A stretch of 64,000 nt of DNA from Clostridium tetanomorphum (GCF_017873215.1 NZ_JAGGKA010000008.1:62001-126000), one strand, 5' to 3'; positions 24,458 to 35,312 are shown, counted from the first letter of the stretch. The notes: a model not told the origin generated them from the sequence alone. A program made the numbers and translations.

Positions 24458-24498
24458 ATACTACATTATTCATAAATTGAATCTTGTGGTATTTTTAT
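24458..24498 (+). terminator. Cruciform terminator repeat, copy 6
   Basis: ATACTACA/TGTGGTAT outer stem, ATTCA/TGAAT inner stem, then TTTTTA. The 60 bp after it also match 5381-5445. Confidence 0.7.
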
Positions 24499-24787
24499 TT
24501 TGCAATCCAAATATATTACGAAAAGAAATGGGACTTGACACTCATTTGCATATCATTATTCTCCTAATAATTTTTGTAAATTATTGCAACACTTTTATAA
24601 TGTGGATTGTATTATAAGTAAAAAGAAATTTGAATATTAAAGACGAGAAAGATTATGAAAAAGTAATAGCACTTTTATTAGGAGCAGGTGATATGGAGAA
24701 CCGTACAATAAATAAATGAAGTTTTACTAAAAAAGGATACCTTAACCAGCTTTTTAAAACACAGTCTTTTTATTAAATGAAATAGAG
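24499..24787. other. Spacer with a short gene tail
   Basis: A frame ending at 24718 reads LNIKDEKDYEKVIALLLGAG then DMENRTINK-stop, without a proper start; probably a decayed tail. The right part is the 3' side of the reverse-strand chemotaxis gene. Nothing else recognised. Confidence 0.35.
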
Positions 24788-26527
24788 TTATTCATATTTA
24801 AAGCTATTTACTACACCTTTTAAGTCACTAGTCAGTTTATTAAATTCAATAACCATGTTATTCACATTGGCAATGCTGTTAGTTTGTTCTTCTGTAGATG
24901 CCAGTGCCTCTTCTGTTGAAGCAGCAGTCTCTTCTGCAACAGCTGAAATATTTTGAATGGAGGTATTTAAAGAACCTACTTGGTCAGTAACTTCATTCAT
25001 TCTTTCTCCAACTTGCTTAGTGTTATTCATTATTAAGGATATGTGTTCAAGAATTTCATTGAAGGAAATATCAGTTTTGTTTACAATAAATTCTTGTTTT
25101 TGAAGTCTATCATTTGCATCATTTATATGGATAATTGTTTGTTTAACAGCATCTTGCATAGCTTGTACATTTGAATAAACTTCCTTTGCTGATAAAGCAG
25201 AGGATTCCGCCAGTTTTCTTACCTCTTCTGCCACCACGGCAAAACCTTTACCTTGCTCTCCAGCTCTAGCCGCTTCTATAGCTGCATTTAATGCTAATAG
25301 ATTTGTTTGTTCAGCAATTGAACCAATAGTGCTTACTATAGTATTTACTGAATTTGACTTTTCTTCAAGAGTTTTAGCTGCAACTAAAACATTATTAGTA
25401 ATAGTGTTTATTTCATTCATGTGACTCTGTTGTTCCAGTAAAGCATTTTTACCTATACTTATTGATTCGTTTGTTTCTTCATACTGTTTTATTATTTCTG
25501 TCATATCTTTGGCAGTTGTTTTGGCATGCTTGCTTATCTCATTTAAGGTAGAGCAAGCACTTACTATTTCACTTGCTACTTGTTGATTACCTTTGGCAAT
25601 TTCAGAAACAGTACAAGTTATCTGATTCATCGATGTATTTACTTCACTAGTACTTTCTGTTAAACTATTGCATCCATTAGTTAGAACGAAAGTACAGTGC
25701 GCTGCATCAGCTATATTTTTCTTTAGCTTATCTATAAAAATATTGAACTTTTCAGATACAAGACCAAGTTCATCTTTACTTGTAATAGGTAGTTTAACCG
25801 TTAAATCTCCATCTTTTTCTGCTAAATCAGAAATTTTATTCTTTAGCATGTTTATGGAGCTTATTATTTTCTTTACAAATGTGATGGTTAAAATCAAACA
25901 AATAGCTGTAATTAATGTTATTCCAATTATTGATGATATTACCTCTTTTTTGAATTGCTTCTCTGAGCTATCTTGCACATATTTTAAGTTTTCAGTTGAA
26001 TAATCCTGTATTTGCTGAACAATAGCATCAATATTATCTGTAGGGGCACGGTCTATACCCTTTACTAAATTATCTACCACATGAAGACTATTGGTGTTTT
26101 GGAAATCATAGCTTTTAAGAGCATCCTTATATTTACCTCCCAATTTTTCATGAGTTTTTATAGCCTCATCTACTTTTAAGATATCTAATCCTTGCTGATT
26201 CATAAGATATTTTAAAGATAATAAATCCTTCTGAGTAGCCTTTTCTTCATCATTAAACCCTGATAGGTATTTTTGAAAGTTATTAGGGTCATTTCCTCTA
26301 ATTAATAAGTTCTTCCATTCTTGAACTTGCTTTTTAAAATGCACTTGTGCACTTCTAGCAGTATCTATAGATTTAGTTCTTATTATCTCGGAATTAATAT
26401 TAGTATGGATTTGTTTGTTCATGCTGTATAAAGAATTTAAACCAAATGTTCCAATTGTGATCATGGATATAATCATAATAGCTAACAAAATATAAAATGC
26501 TATTTTGATTTTAAGATTTTTTAGCAA
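24788..26527 (-). CDS. Methyl-accepting chemotaxis protein
   Basis: The 579-residue receptor has a first membrane helix at residues 9-31 ([20 protein letters not shown]), an extracytoplasmic four-helix-type domain of about 165 residues, a second helix near 200-220 ([20 protein letters not shown]), a HAMP segment ([20 protein letters not shown]) and a long coiled-coil signalling domain with the invariant hairpin [20 protein letters not shown]. It would sense an external ligand and control CheA. The gene stands alone on the reverse strand. AGGAGGGAG precedes the ATG. No other che genes are in the window. Confidence 0.95.
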   Translation of the reverse strand: MLKNLKIKIAFYILLAIMIISMITIGTFGLNSLYSMNKQIHTNINSEIIRTKSIDTARSAQVHFKKQVQEWKNLLIRGNDPNNFQKYLSGFNDEEKATQKDLLSLKYLMNQQGLDILKVDEAIKTHEKLGGKYKDALKSYDFQNTNSLHVVDNLVKGIDRAPTDNIDAIVQQIQDYSTENLKYVQDSSEKQFKKEVISSIIGITLITAICLILTITFVKKIISSINMLKNKISDLAEKDGDLTVKLPITSKDELGLVSEKFNIFIDKLKKNIADAAHCTFVLTNGCNSLTESTSEVNTSMNQITCTVSEIAKGNQQVASEIVSACSTLNEISKHAKTTAKDMTEIIKQYEETNESISIGKNALLEQQSHMNEINTITNNVLVAAKTLEEKSNSVNTIVSTIGSIAEQTNLLALNAAIEAARAGEQGKGFAVVAEEVRKLAESSALSAKEVYSNVQAMQDAVKQTIIHINDANDRLQKQEFIVNKTDISFNEILEHISLIMNNTKQVGERMNEVTDQVGSLNTSIQNISAVAEETAASTEEALASTEEQTNSIANVNNMVIEFNKLTSDLKGVVNSFKYE

Positions 26528-26919
26528 TGTACTCCCTCCTGTCTTAGTATAAGATATTATCCTTTAATAAAGATGAAAATTTTTATTATATATATTGTCG
26601 ATAGCTATTTATAATCACTTTACTTCCAATTGTAGGAAATTTAGTTCTTTAGATGACAGTTATAAATCTGGAACTTGCAAAATTTCAAGGTGTGAAACAT
26701 AAGATTTAATATTGAATTCTTATATAAGCGTAGAATGTGATACCCTGAACCGCACCATAAGTAACGGAGGTTATTACTAAATTTAGGTGAGGATAGGTGG
26801 TAAGGTAAATCTCACTTTGTATATTATGCATGAAAAAGGGCAAAATTACAGAATGATGTTTAAATATTATACATCATTTTAATTATATTAATAATAATTT
26901 ATGTTGGAGTGAGAAGTTT
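26528..26919. other. Intergenic region between divergent genes
   Basis: No gene. It contains the promoters of the chemotaxis receptor and of the activase-like gene and, near 26740-26775, a fragment of the AACCGTACCATAAGTAA repeat (CTGAACCGCACCATAAGTAA). Confidence 0.5.
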
Positions 26920-29900
26920 ATGAAAGAAATATTACATTTAGGAATTGATATAGGATCCACCACTATTAAGCTTGTATTATTAGATATGAAAAACAACATT
27001 ATTTATAGTAAGTATGAAAGACATTACTCTAATATAAAGGAAGCTGTAGTTGTCTTTATAAAAGAAGTTTTTAAGAAATATAAAGATTATGATATTACAG
27101 CAATGATAACAGGATCCAGTGGATTATCCCTATCAAAGCTTTTAGGAGTATCCTTTATTCAAGAAGTTATTGCTTGTACAGAAGCGGTTGAAACCTTTAT
27201 GAATAATACGGATGTAGCAATAGAATTAGGTGGAGAAGATGCAAAAATAACATATTTTGAAGATAGTTTAGAGCAACGTATGAATGGGGTTTGTGCTGGT
27301 GGTACAGGTGCTTTTATAGATCAGATGGCTACATTACTTGAAACAGATGCTAAAGGATTAAATGAATTAGCTAAAAATTATAAAATAATCTATCCAATTG
27401 CTGCAAGGTGTGGTGTTTTTGCAAAAACTGATATACAATCTCTTATAAATGAAGGAGCTACCAAGGAAGATATAGCTGCATCTATATTTCAAGCTGTTGT
27501 AAACCAGACTATAAGCGGGCTTGCTTGTGGAAAGCCAATAAAGGGAAATGTTGCATTTTTAGGAGGCCCTTTATACTTTTTATCAGAGCTTAGGAAAAGG
27601 TTTATTGATACCTTAAAATTAAAGCAGGAGGAAATATTATTTCCACAAAACCCTCAACTATTTGTGGCTATTGGTGCAGCTATTGAATCAAAAAAAGAGA
27701 AAGTTATAACTTTTGAACAACTATTAAAAGCTGTTGAAAGTTTAGATAATAATATAGCTACTTCAGCTACATTAGAGCCATTATTTAAAAATGAACAGGA
27801 ATTACAAAACTTTAGACAAAGGCATTACAATTACAAAGCAAAGACAAGAGATATAACTACATATGAAGGAAAAGCTTTTTTAGGTATAGATGCTGGTTCT
27901 ACTACTACTAAAGCTATATTAATAGATAATGAAGGAGCTATATTATATTCTTTTTATGGTAGCAATAAGGGTAATCCTATGCAAATTACTGTAAACATAT
28001 TAAAAGATATATATAGTAAAATTAATGAAAAAATAAAAATTGCTAAAGTTGCTGTTACCGGGTATGGAGAGGCCCTTATAAAGTCAGCTTTAAATATTGA
28101 TATTGGAGAAGTTGAAACCATTGCACATTATAGAGCAGCAAAGCATTTTTTAAAAGATGTGGACTTTATTCTTGATATAGGAGGGCAAGATATGAAGTGC
28201 ATCAAGATAAAAAATGGAGTAATAAATTCTATTCAATTAAATGAGGCTTGTTCATCAGGTTGTGGTTCTTTTCTTGATATGTTTGCACAATCTTTAAACA
28301 TGAGCATTGAAGAGTTTTCCAAAGAAGGTCTACTATCAAAAAGTCCAGTGGATTTAGGGTCAAGATGTACTGTATTTATGAATTCTAAAGTTAAGCAAGT
28401 TCAAAAGGAAGGCGCTGATATTGGAGCTATATCTTCTGGATTGTCTTATTCTGTAATTAAAAATGCTCTTTACAAAGTTATAAAAATAAAAAAATCTGAG
28501 GATCTCGGAGAAAAAATTATGGTTCAAGGAGGAACTTTTTATAATGAAGCTGTCTTAAGAGCCTTTGAGAAAGTTACTGGTAAAGAAGTTGTAAGGCCTG
28601 ATATTGCTGGTCTTATGGGAGCATTTGGAGCTGCTCTTATTGCAAAAGATAACTATAATGGAAATGAGCTTTCTAATATTTTAGGGGAATCTGATCTTGA
28701 AAAATTTGGAGTGTCAAATGAATTTAGGCATTGTGGATTATGTAGTAATAATTGTTTACTTACTGTAAATAAATTTTCTGATGGTAGAAAATTTATTTCT
28801 GGTAATAGATGCGAAAGAGGTATAGGAGTCAATAAAAATACAAAAAAAGCAGCAAATTTATTTGATTATAAATATAAAAGAATTTTTGGATATACACCTC
28901 TTTCAATAGAAGAAGCAACAAGAGGAGAAGTAGGTATACCAAGAGTTTTAAATATGTATGAAAATTATCCATTTTGGTACACTTTCTTTACAGAACTAGG
29001 TTTTAGGGTAATATTATCTCCGGACTCTACAAAGAAAATTTACAATGAAGGTCTTGATACTATACCATCAGAGTCTATTTGTTATCCTGCCAAAATTGCT
29101 CATGGACATATAGCAAGTCTTATAAAGAAAGGTTTAAAATTTATATTTTATCCATGTATTTCTTATGAGAGATTAGAAGATAAAAGTGCAGATAATCACT
29201 ATAATTGTGCCATAGTAATTTCTTATCCAGAAGTTGTTAAAAATAATATTGGATTTTTGAGAAGTAAAGACATAATATATAAAAATCCATTTTTGAATTT
29301 TAATGATATAAAGTCAATGAAAAAGAACTTATATGATGAACTAAAGGTATTTGATATAAGTCAAAAGGAAATAAGCCTTGCAATTGATAAAGCTTATGAA
29401 GAAGTTAGCAAGGTTAAAGAAGATATAAAAAATAAAGCATTAGAAATTCTAGAAGACTTAGATAAAAGTGGTAGAAAAGGTATTGTATTAAGTGGAAGAC
29501 CCTATCATTTAGATTTAGAAATAAATCATGGTATAGCAGATATGATATCACAAGAAGGATTGGCAGTCTTTACAGAGGATTCTGTAGCTGATTTAGTTAA
29601 AATTCCAAGACCATTAAGGGTGCTAGATCAATGGACTTATCATTCAAGGGCATATAGAGCAGCACAGTTTGTAGGTACTAGAAAAAACTTAGAGTTAATT
29701 CAATTGAACTCTTTTGGATGTGGATTAGATGCAATTGCTACAGATCAAGTACAAGAAATATTGGAGAGCTTTGGTAAAATATATACACTTTTAAAAATAG
29801 ATGAGGTTAATAATTTAGGCGCAGCTAGAATTAGAATTCGTTCTCTTAAAGCTGCTATGGATAATATAAATAAATCGCCAATTTCCAATTCAAAAAATAT

Positions 29901-31182
29901 TAAATCAATTAAACCCTATGATAAAACTATATTTACAAAAGAAATGAGAGAAAAACATACAATACTTTGTCCTCAATTTTCACCAATACATTTTGAACTA
30001 TTAGAAGTTGCTTTTAAAAGCTCCGGATATAGTTTAAAAGTATTACCTACAGTTGATCCACATATTATAGAAGAAGGATTAAAATATGTAAACAATGATA
30101 CTTGCTATCCTGGCATTGTAGTAGTAGGTCAAATTATAAGTGCACTTAAGTCCGGGGAGTATGATTTAAATAATACTTCTGTAATTATTTCTCAAACAGG
30201 AGGTACTTGTAGAGCATCTAATTATATTGCCCTTATAAGAAAAGCATTAAAAGATGCTGGATATGAGAAAATACCAGTTATATCTATAAGTGCTCAAGGA
30301 ATAGAGAATAATCCAGGATTCAAAATAACATTGCCAATGATTAATAGAGCATTAATGGCATTATCTTATGGAGATATGCTTTTAAAAATGACAAATAGAG
30401 TAAGACCCTATGAAAAAATAAAAAATTCAACAAAATTACTTTATTTGAAATGGTTATATAGATGTAAGAATAATATATGTGATGGAAGTTTTAAGGAGTT
30501 TAAAAATATTACAAAAGAAATGATAAATGATTTTGATAGTTTGGAAATTAAAAATGTAATTAAGCCAAAGGTAGCAGTAGTTGGAGAAATTTTCTTGAAG
30601 TATAACAGTTTAGCAAATAATAATATTATAGGAATATTAGAAAAAGAGGGAGCAGAAGTAATAATACCAGATTTAATGTATTTTCTATTATATTGTTCCT
30701 ATAATCAAAAATTTAAATATGAGAAGTTAGGTGGAAACTTAAAGAATTTCTTAGGTGGTAGATTGACTATTAAATATATAAAACTTTATTCAATAGAAAT
30801 GAAGAGATCACTAAGGAATAGTAAAAGATTTATGGCACCACAAAGAATTGAAAAATTAGCTAAAGGAACGGATGATATTTTATCTCTTGGTAATCAAGCT
30901 GGAGAAGGATGGTTATTAACAGCAGAGATCGTTAAATTATTAGAATCTGGAGTTAGCAATATGATTTGCATACAGCCCTTTGCATGTTTACCAAACCATG
31001 TAATAGGCAAAGGCATGATCAGGGAAATTAAAAGAAGATATCCTTATTTAAATATTACTCCAATAGATTATGATCCTGGAGCTAGTGAAGTAAATCAATT
31101 AAACAGGATAAAACTTATGTTTTCCACTGCGATTAAAAATATGGAAAAATTAGAAAAAGGTAAAATAGGTATAAAAAATTAA
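26920..31182 (+). CDS. Acyl-CoA dehydratase activase-related protein (fused BadF/BadG x2, DUF2229)
   Basis: The 1420-residue protein is a fusion. Residues 5-265: an ASKHA ATPase domain, [19 protein letters not shown], with the Fe-S cysteine region [16 protein letters not shown] and [14 protein letters not shown]. Residues 320-580: a second ASKHA domain, [17 protein letters not shown], with [15 protein letters not shown]. Residues 600-950: DUF2229 with [24 protein letters not shown] and [15 protein letters not shown]. The C-terminus resembles HgdB-type dehydratase subunits, with [14 protein letters not shown] and [11 protein letters not shown]. Such proteins relate to the ATP-driven electron activator of 2-hydroxyacyl-CoA dehydratases and bind [4Fe-4S] clusters. 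TTGGAGTGAGAAG precedes the ATG. No dehydratase genes lie nearby, so the partner is unknown. Confidence 0.92.
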   Translation: MKEILHLGIDIGSTTIKLVLLDMKNNIIYSKYERHYSNIKEAVVVFIKEVFKKYKDYDITAMITGSSGLSLSKLLGVSFIQEVIACTEAVETFMNNTDVAIELGGEDAKITYFEDSLEQRMNGVCAGGTGAFIDQMATLLETDAKGLNELAKNYKIIYPIAARCGVFAKTDIQSLINEGATKEDIAASIFQAVVNQTISGLACGKPIKGNVAFLGGPLYFLSELRKRFIDTLKLKQEEILFPQNPQLFVAIGAAIESKKEKVITFEQLLKAVESLDNNIATSATLEPLFKNEQELQNFRQRHYNYKAKTRDITTYEGKAFLGIDAGSTTTKAILIDNEGAILYSFYGSNKGNPMQITVNILKDIYSKINEKIKIAKVAVTGYGEALIKSALNIDIGEVETIAHYRAAKHFLKDVDFILDIGGQDMKCIKIKNGVINSIQLNEACSSGCGSFLDMFAQSLNMSIEEFSKEGLLSKSPVDLGSRCTVFMNSKVKQVQKEGADIGAISSGLSYSVIKNALYKVIKIKKSEDLGEKIMVQGGTFYNEAVLRAFEKVTGKEVVRPDIAGLMGAFGAALIAKDNYNGNELSNILGESDLEKFGVSNEFRHCGLCSNNCLLTVNKFSDGRKFISGNRCERGIGVNKNTKKAANLFDYKYKRIFGYTPLSIEEATRGEVGIPRVLNMYENYPFWYTFFTELGFRVILSPDSTKKIYNEGLDTIPSESICYPAKIAHGHIASLIKKGLKFIFYPCISYERLEDKSADNHYNCAIVISYPEVVKNNIGFLRSKDIIYKNPFLNFNDIKSMKKNLYDELKVFDISQKEISLAIDKAYEEVSKVKEDIKNKALEILEDLDKSGRKGIVLSGRPYHLDLEINHGIADMISQEGLAVFTEDSVADLVKIPRPLRVLDQWTYHSRAYRAAQFVGTRKNLELIQLNSFGCGLDAIATDQVQEILESFGKIYTLLKIDEVNNLGAARIRIRSLKAAMDNINKSPISNSKNIKSIKPYDKTIFTKEMREKHTILCPQFSPIHFELLEVAFKSSGYSLKVLPTVDPHIIEEGLKYVNNDTCYPGIVVVGQIISALKSGEYDLNNTSVIISQTGGTCRASNYIALIRKALKDAGYEKIPVISISAQGIENNPGFKITLPMINRALMALSYGDMLLKMTNRVRPYEKIKNSTKLLYLKWLYRCKNNICDGSFKEFKNITKEMINDFDSLEIKNVIKPKVAVVGEIFLKYNSLANNNIIGILEKEGAEVIIPDLMYFLLYCSYNQKFKYEKLGGNLKNFLGGRLTIKYIKLYSIEMKRSLRNSKRFMAPQRIEKLAKGTDDILSLGNQAGEGWLLTAEIVKLLESGVSNMICIQPFACLPNHVIGKGMIREIKRRYPYLNITPIDYDPGASEVNQLNRIKLMFSTAIKNMEKLEKGKIGIKN

Positions 31183-31273
31183 GGATTTAGCCAATAGAAT
31201 TAATAAGCGTATAATTGATATATAATCTTTTCGCTTTTCAATTTTTAAATAATATAACCATAGGGCAAACGCA

Positions 31274-31416
31274 TATACAATTCTGGTTGCTTAGGCAACT
31301 GGTATCACTAAATTTTCAGTTTGTAAAAATAGTAGCATCCAATTGCGAGTAGGGGCTACTATTTTTTTAACATTTTATCAATAAGTAACACTATAAATAT
31401 TAGTAGTAATAGTAAA
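31274..31416. repeat. Type I toxin-antitoxin remnant, copy 3
   Basis: The + strand keeps the GGTTGC/GCAACT hairpin, GGTATCAC and the TAGTAGC/GCTACTA terminator, but the antitoxin promoter and first hairpin are gone. The reverse strand keeps IFLLLLLIFIVLLIDKMLKK-like toxin codons (31354 side), preceded by a stop, so the toxin is dead. The nrtR promoter begins within nine bases of its end. Confidence 0.65.
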
Positions 31417-31424
31417 AATATTTA

Positions 31425-31453
31425 TTGACATATGATGGAATAAGTTGTATTAT
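31425..31453 (+). promoter_or_regulatory. Promoter of the NAD salvage operon
   Basis: TTGACA (31425-31430), 17-bp spacer, TATTAT (31448-31453), an overlapping TATAAT three bases later. It is the best sigma-A match in the region and lies 60 bp before nrtR. Confidence 0.75.
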
Positions 31454-31460
31454 AATAACA

Positions 31461-31479
31461 TAATATCAAATTGATATTA
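31461..31479. promoter_or_regulatory. Putative NrtR operator, perfect 19-bp palindrome
   Basis: TAATATCAAATTGATATTA has 9-bp arms around a single A and lies just after the -10 box, where a bound repressor would block initiation. Its place before nrtR suggests autoregulation by NrtR; binding is inferred, not shown. Confidence 0.75.
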
Positions 31480-31512
31480 TCTAATTGAAACTAAGCCGAG
31501 GTGGAAAATAAT

Positions 31513-32403
31513 ATGGATAAGCATTTTATAGATAAGGAAGAAGAATTCTTAAAAAATTATGATGAGAATAATTATAAAAGACCAAGTGTTACAAATGATA
31601 TTATAATATTTACAACTGATGATATAAAAGAAGATAATCTTAGGAAGGTGCCAAAAAAAGGCCTTCAGGTTATTTTAATTAAAAGAGATGATTATCCCTA
31701 TATAGGAAAATGGGCATTGCCAGGTGGGTTTATTGGTATAGAAGAAGACTTAGAAGCTAGTGCTATGAGAAAGCTTAAGGAGAAGACAGGAATAGACAAT
31801 GTTTATACAGAGCAGCTTTATACTTTTGGAGATGCTTACAGAGATAAAAGAACAAGGGTTATCAGTGTAGGGAATATTGCTTTAGTAGAAAAGAGTAGCA
31901 TAAGATTCAAAGAAGTAGATTTCCAAAAGAAAAGTGAATGGTTTTGGATAGATAAAACTCTTGTTAGCTCTGAAAAGCAAGAACAATATACAGAAAACAA
32001 ACATCTTTTGTCTCTTAAATCCATTGATGAAAAAATAATAATGAATTATGAAGTAACAGAGAAAATTGGAAGAGACATCTTTAGAAGAAAGGAAACAAGT
32101 TATAGATTATTAAATAATTCTACAGAGGAATTGGCTTTTGATCATTATAAGATATTAGATTATGGCATAGATAGATTAAGAAATAAAGTGGAGTATACAC
32201 CAATTGCATTTAACCTTTTGCCAAGAGTATTTACTGTAAAGGAATTGCAGAATGTATATGAAGCAATAATGGGAAGAGAAATTTTAAATTTCAGAAGAAA
32301 GATGGGAGAAATGATTATAGAAACTGATGAAAAAATAGAGGGTAAACCCTTTAGACCAGCTAAGGTGTTTAAATTTAATGAAGATTGGGAGCATAATTTT
32401 TAA
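31513..32403 (+). CDS. nrtR: NrtR-type transcriptional regulator (Nudix plus winged helix)
   Basis: Residues about 25-155 form a Nudix domain: IILIKRDDYPYIGKWALPGG-like strand (VILIKRDDYPYIGKWALPGG) and a degenerate Nudix box, GGFIGIEEDLEASAMRKLKE then KTGI, in which two of the catalytic Glu are Lys. That is expected for NrtR, which binds ADP-ribose but does not hydrolyse it. The C-terminal 100 residues contain the winged helix, NLLPRVFTVKELQNVYEAIM and NFRRKMGEMI. NrtR represses NAD genes and is released by ADP-ribose or related NAD breakdown products. AGGTGG is eight bases before ATG 31513. First gene of the operon. A palindrome at 31461 is its likely site. Confidence 0.92.
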   Translation: MDKHFIDKEEEFLKNYDENNYKRPSVTNDIIIFTTDDIKEDNLRKVPKKGLQVILIKRDDYPYIGKWALPGGFIGIEEDLEASAMRKLKEKTGIDNVYTEQLYTFGDAYRDKRTRVISVGNIALVEKSSIRFKEVDFQKKSEWFWIDKTLVSSEKQEQYTENKHLLSLKSIDEKIIMNYEVTEKIGRDIFRRKETSYRLLNNSTEELAFDHYKILDYGIDRLRNKVEYTPIAFNLLPRVFTVKELQNVYEAIMGREILNFRRKMGEMIIETDEKIEGKPFRPAKVFKFNEDWEHNF

Positions 32404-32421
32404 AGGTGAGGAGGGTACAAA

Positions 32422-33219
32422 ATGATTTATTTTAATAATGAGAGAGTTGAGATTAAGAAATTTTCTAATGGCGAATCTCTTATTCATAGTGAAAATTTAA
32501 AGTTAAGAAATGATGATAATGAGATTAGAGTTTATTTTGAAAATGATGAGGATATAACTCAATTAATATTTTTAAAAAGTCATTTAGATGAATTAAAAGT
32601 AAAATGCAATTTAATACTTCCTTATATGCCTTATAGTAGAATGGACAGAACTGAGGGAATAGCAATTTTTACTTTGAAGCATCTTTGCAAACTAATTAAT
32701 AGTTTAAAATTTGAAAGCGTAACAATTTATGAGCCGCATTCGGATGTATGTATTGCATTATTGGATAGGGTGAAGATAGTAAATATGTCAAAAATGCTAG
32801 CTGAGAGGCTGTTAAAAGAATTGAATAATGGAAAAGAAGAGATATATTTAGTTTATCCCGATGCAGGTGCAGCTAAAAGATATGGAAAAGAAATAGACTA
32901 TGAAAAAATTCTTACTGCAAGCAAAGAACGAGACTTTAAAACGGGATTTATTAAGAAGCTAGAAATCAATGGAAATGTAGAAAGTAAAAGCTTTAAGGCT
33001 ATTATAGTGGATGATTTATGTTCAAAGGGTGGTACTTTTATGCTTACAGCCTCTAAGTTAAAGGAAATAGGGGCAACGGAAATATATCTAGTAGTTACCC
33101 ATTGTGAAAATACAGTTTTTCAAGGTGAGTTATTAACTAGTGATTTAATAACTGGGATATATACAACCAATAGTATTTTAAGCAAAGATCATGAAAAAAT
33201 TAAGGTGTATGAAATTTAA
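32422..33219 (+). CDS. prs: Ribose-phosphate pyrophosphokinase-like protein
   Basis: The 265-residue protein has KKFSNGESLIH, LILPYMPYSRMDRTEGIAIF (the PRPP synthetase PYxxYxRxDR catalytic motif), IYEPHSDVCIALLDRV and the PRPP loop AIIVDDLCSKGGTFMLTASK. It makes PRPP from ribose 5-phosphate and ATP. It is shorter than housekeeping Prs (about 315). Sitting between nrtR and the nicotinamide phosphoribosyltransferase gene, it probably supplies PRPP for NAD salvage. AGGTGAGGAGG precedes the ATG. Confidence 0.9.
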   Translation: MIYFNNERVEIKKFSNGESLIHSENLKLRNDDNEIRVYFENDEDITQLIFLKSHLDELKVKCNLILPYMPYSRMDRTEGIAIFTLKHLCKLINSLKFESVTIYEPHSDVCIALLDRVKIVNMSKMLAERLLKELNNGKEEIYLVYPDAGAAKRYGKEIDYEKILTASKERDFKTGFIKKLEINGNVESKSFKAIIVDDLCSKGGTFMLTASKLKEIGATEIYLVVTHCENTVFQGELLTSDLITGIYTTNSILSKDHEKIKVYEI

Positions 33220-33233
33220 AGGGAGGATTAATT

Positions 33234-33785
33234 ATGAAAAAACTATTAGTAGTTATTGATTATCAAAATGACTTTGTAGATGGAACACTGGGATTTGAAA
33301 AAGCAAAGACATTAGAGCGACCTATATATGATAAGATTACTAAGTATTTACAACAGGGACATAAGGTGATATTTACCTATGATACTCACTGTGAAGAATA
33401 TTTAAAAACCAGAGAAGGTAAAAACTTGCCTGTGTTACATTGTATTAAAGATACCAATGGTCATAAGCTATATGGAAAAATAAAAGATTTTTCAAGCTCA
33501 GAAAATACAATGCATTATGAAAAAAAAGGTTTTGGAATATGTCCAAAGGATATGCTTCAAATAGCCAATGAAGTAGGAGAAGATATTAAGGAAATTGAGA
33601 TAGTTGGAGTTGTTACCAATATATGTGTAATTAGTAACGTGGTATTGTTTCAGTCCCAATACAGAGATGCTGACATTATAGTGGATGCAAGTCTTTGTGC
33701 TAGTTTTGATGATAAACTACATGAAAAGGCATTAGATGTAATGGAAGGTCTACAAGTAAAGGTAATCAATAGGGGGAAGTTATAA
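33234..33785 (+). CDS. pncA: Nicotinamidase-like cysteine hydrolase
   Basis: The 183-residue protein begins MKKLLVVIDYQNDFVDGTLG, with catalytic Asp-9, metal ligands Asp-50 and His-52 (TYDTHCEEY) and His-69, Lys near 97-98 (HYEKKGFGI) and nucleophile Cys-131 (GVVTNICVISN). This is the nicotinamidase form of the isochorismatase superfamily. It deamidates nicotinamide to nicotinate. It lies 14 bp after prs with GGGAGG in the gap and overlaps nadV by one base. Confidence 0.9.
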   Translation: MKKLLVVIDYQNDFVDGTLGFEKAKTLERPIYDKITKYLQQGHKVIFTYDTHCEEYLKTREGKNLPVLHCIKDTNGHKLYGKIKDFSSSENTMHYEKKGFGICPKDMLQIANEVGEDIKEIEIVGVVTNICVISNVVLFQSQYRDADIIVDASLCASFDDKLHEKALDVMEGLQVKVINRGKL

Positions 33786-35254
33786 TGATAAATCCATTAT
33801 TGCTTGCAGATTTTTACAAAACAATTCATCATATGTGTTATGCACAAGGAATGACTAAATTAGTAAGTTACTGGACTCCAAGAATGTCTAGAAAAGAAAA
33901 TATGAATAAAGTTGTTATGTTTGGACTACAACCTTTTATAAAGAAGTATTTAATTCAATACTTTAATGAAAACTTCTTCCAAAGGGATAAGGAAGCTGTG
34001 GTTTCGGAGTATAAAAGAATTATCTCCAAAACCATGGGAAATATTGCAGCTGATACAAAGCATATTGAAGCTTTACATGACTTAGGATATTTGCCAATAC
34101 AAATTAAAGCTGTAGTAGAAGGCTTAAGAGTAAATATTAAAACACCAATGATTGAGATTACTAATACACATGCTGATTTTCCTTGGCTGGTGAATTATTT
34201 AGAAACCTTTATGAGCTGTAATATATGGCAACCAATGACAAGTGCCACTATTGCATATAGATACAGAGAAATAGTAGAAAAGTATTTTAATCTTACTGTA
34301 GAAAATGGGGATGTAAGAAAAGCTTGTGGAGATTTTAGTATGAGAGGTTTTAGTTCTGTGGAAAGTGCAGAACTTAGTGGTGCAGCACACTTGCTTTCAT
34401 TTTTAGGAACAGCAACAATACCCGCTATTAGCTATTTAGAAAAATATTATAATTGCAATATAGAAGAGGAAATAGTTGGACTAGGAACACCTTCTACAGA
34501 GCACAGTGTAATGTGTAGCTACGGCGAAGATGAGTTTGCAGCCTATAAGAGATTAATAACTGAAGTGTTTCCAAGTGGAGTTTTGAGCATAGTATCTGAT
34601 ACCTATGATTATTGGAATTTTATAACAAATATACTTCCAACATTGAAGGAAGATATATTAAATAGAGATGGCAAAATTGTTATTAGAGGGGATAGTGGAG
34701 ATCCAGTAAAAATAATTTGTGGAGATAAGGATGCAGCAAAAGATAGTGAGGAATATAAAGGAACTGTTGAACTACTTTGGGATATATTCGGAGGAGAAAT
34801 CAATTCAAAAGGATATAAGGTTCTAAATAGTAAAATAGGGACGATTTATGGAGATAGTATAACTGTAGAAAGATGTGAACAGATTTGTAGAGGCTTGGAG
34901 GAAAAGGGATTTGCAGTAAATAACTGTGTGTTTGGAATAGGTTCATATACCTACCAATATAACACTAGAGATACTTTTGGATTTGCCCTAAAGGCTACTC
35001 ATGCAGTAATAGATGGTGAGGAAAAGTTTATCTTTAAAGCTCCTAAAACAGATAAAGATAATTTTAAAAAGTCACAAAAGGGAATGTGTTATATATATAG
35101 AAAAGGACAAGACATTTTATATAAAGATGAATTAACTATAAAAGAACAAGCAGAATATAAGGATAATCTACTAGAAATTGTATTTAAGGATGGTAATTTG
35201 ATAAAAGATTATTCATTATCAGAAATAAGAAGTAGGTTGCATGGCAGCTTCTAG
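33785..35254 (+). CDS. nadV: Nicotinamide phosphoribosyltransferase
   Basis: The 489-residue enzyme matches the NAMPT/NadV family in length and motifs: NPLLLADFYKTIHHMCYAQG, CGDFSMRGFSSVESAELSGA, GLGTPSTEHSVMCSYGEDEF, SIVSDTYDYWNFI and VIRGDSGDPVKI with the Asp-Ser-Gly-Asp phosphate loop. It converts nicotinamide and PRPP to NMN. Its stop/start overlap with pncA (TAATG) indicates coupling. Having both this enzyme and a nicotinamidase in one operon gives two fates for nicotinamide. Confidence 0.95.
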   Translation: MINPLLLADFYKTIHHMCYAQGMTKLVSYWTPRMSRKENMNKVVMFGLQPFIKKYLIQYFNENFFQRDKEAVVSEYKRIISKTMGNIAADTKHIEALHDLGYLPIQIKAVVEGLRVNIKTPMIEITNTHADFPWLVNYLETFMSCNIWQPMTSATIAYRYREIVEKYFNLTVENGDVRKACGDFSMRGFSSVESAELSGAAHLLSFLGTATIPAISYLEKYYNCNIEEEIVGLGTPSTEHSVMCSYGEDEFAAYKRLITEVFPSGVLSIVSDTYDYWNFITNILPTLKEDILNRDGKIVIRGDSGDPVKIICGDKDAAKDSEEYKGTVELLWDIFGGEINSKGYKVLNSKIGTIYGDSITVERCEQICRGLEEKGFAVNNCVFGIGSYTYQYNTRDTFGFALKATHAVIDGEEKFIFKAPKTDKDNFKKSQKGMCYIYRKGQDILYKDELTIKEQAEYKDNLLEIVFKDGNLIKDYSLSEIRSRLHGSF

Positions 35255-35312
35255 TAACATTTTAGAATAAGGCAGGAGATTAATTTTGCCATTTTCACGG
35301 GAGGTATAAAAA

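Noticed and set aside
2800-24560. Classical integron with attC sites
   Set aside because: No tyrosine-recombinase integrase gene and no attC core (GTTRRRY) pattern at unit borders; each unit has its own promoter. Only the modular appearance is shared.
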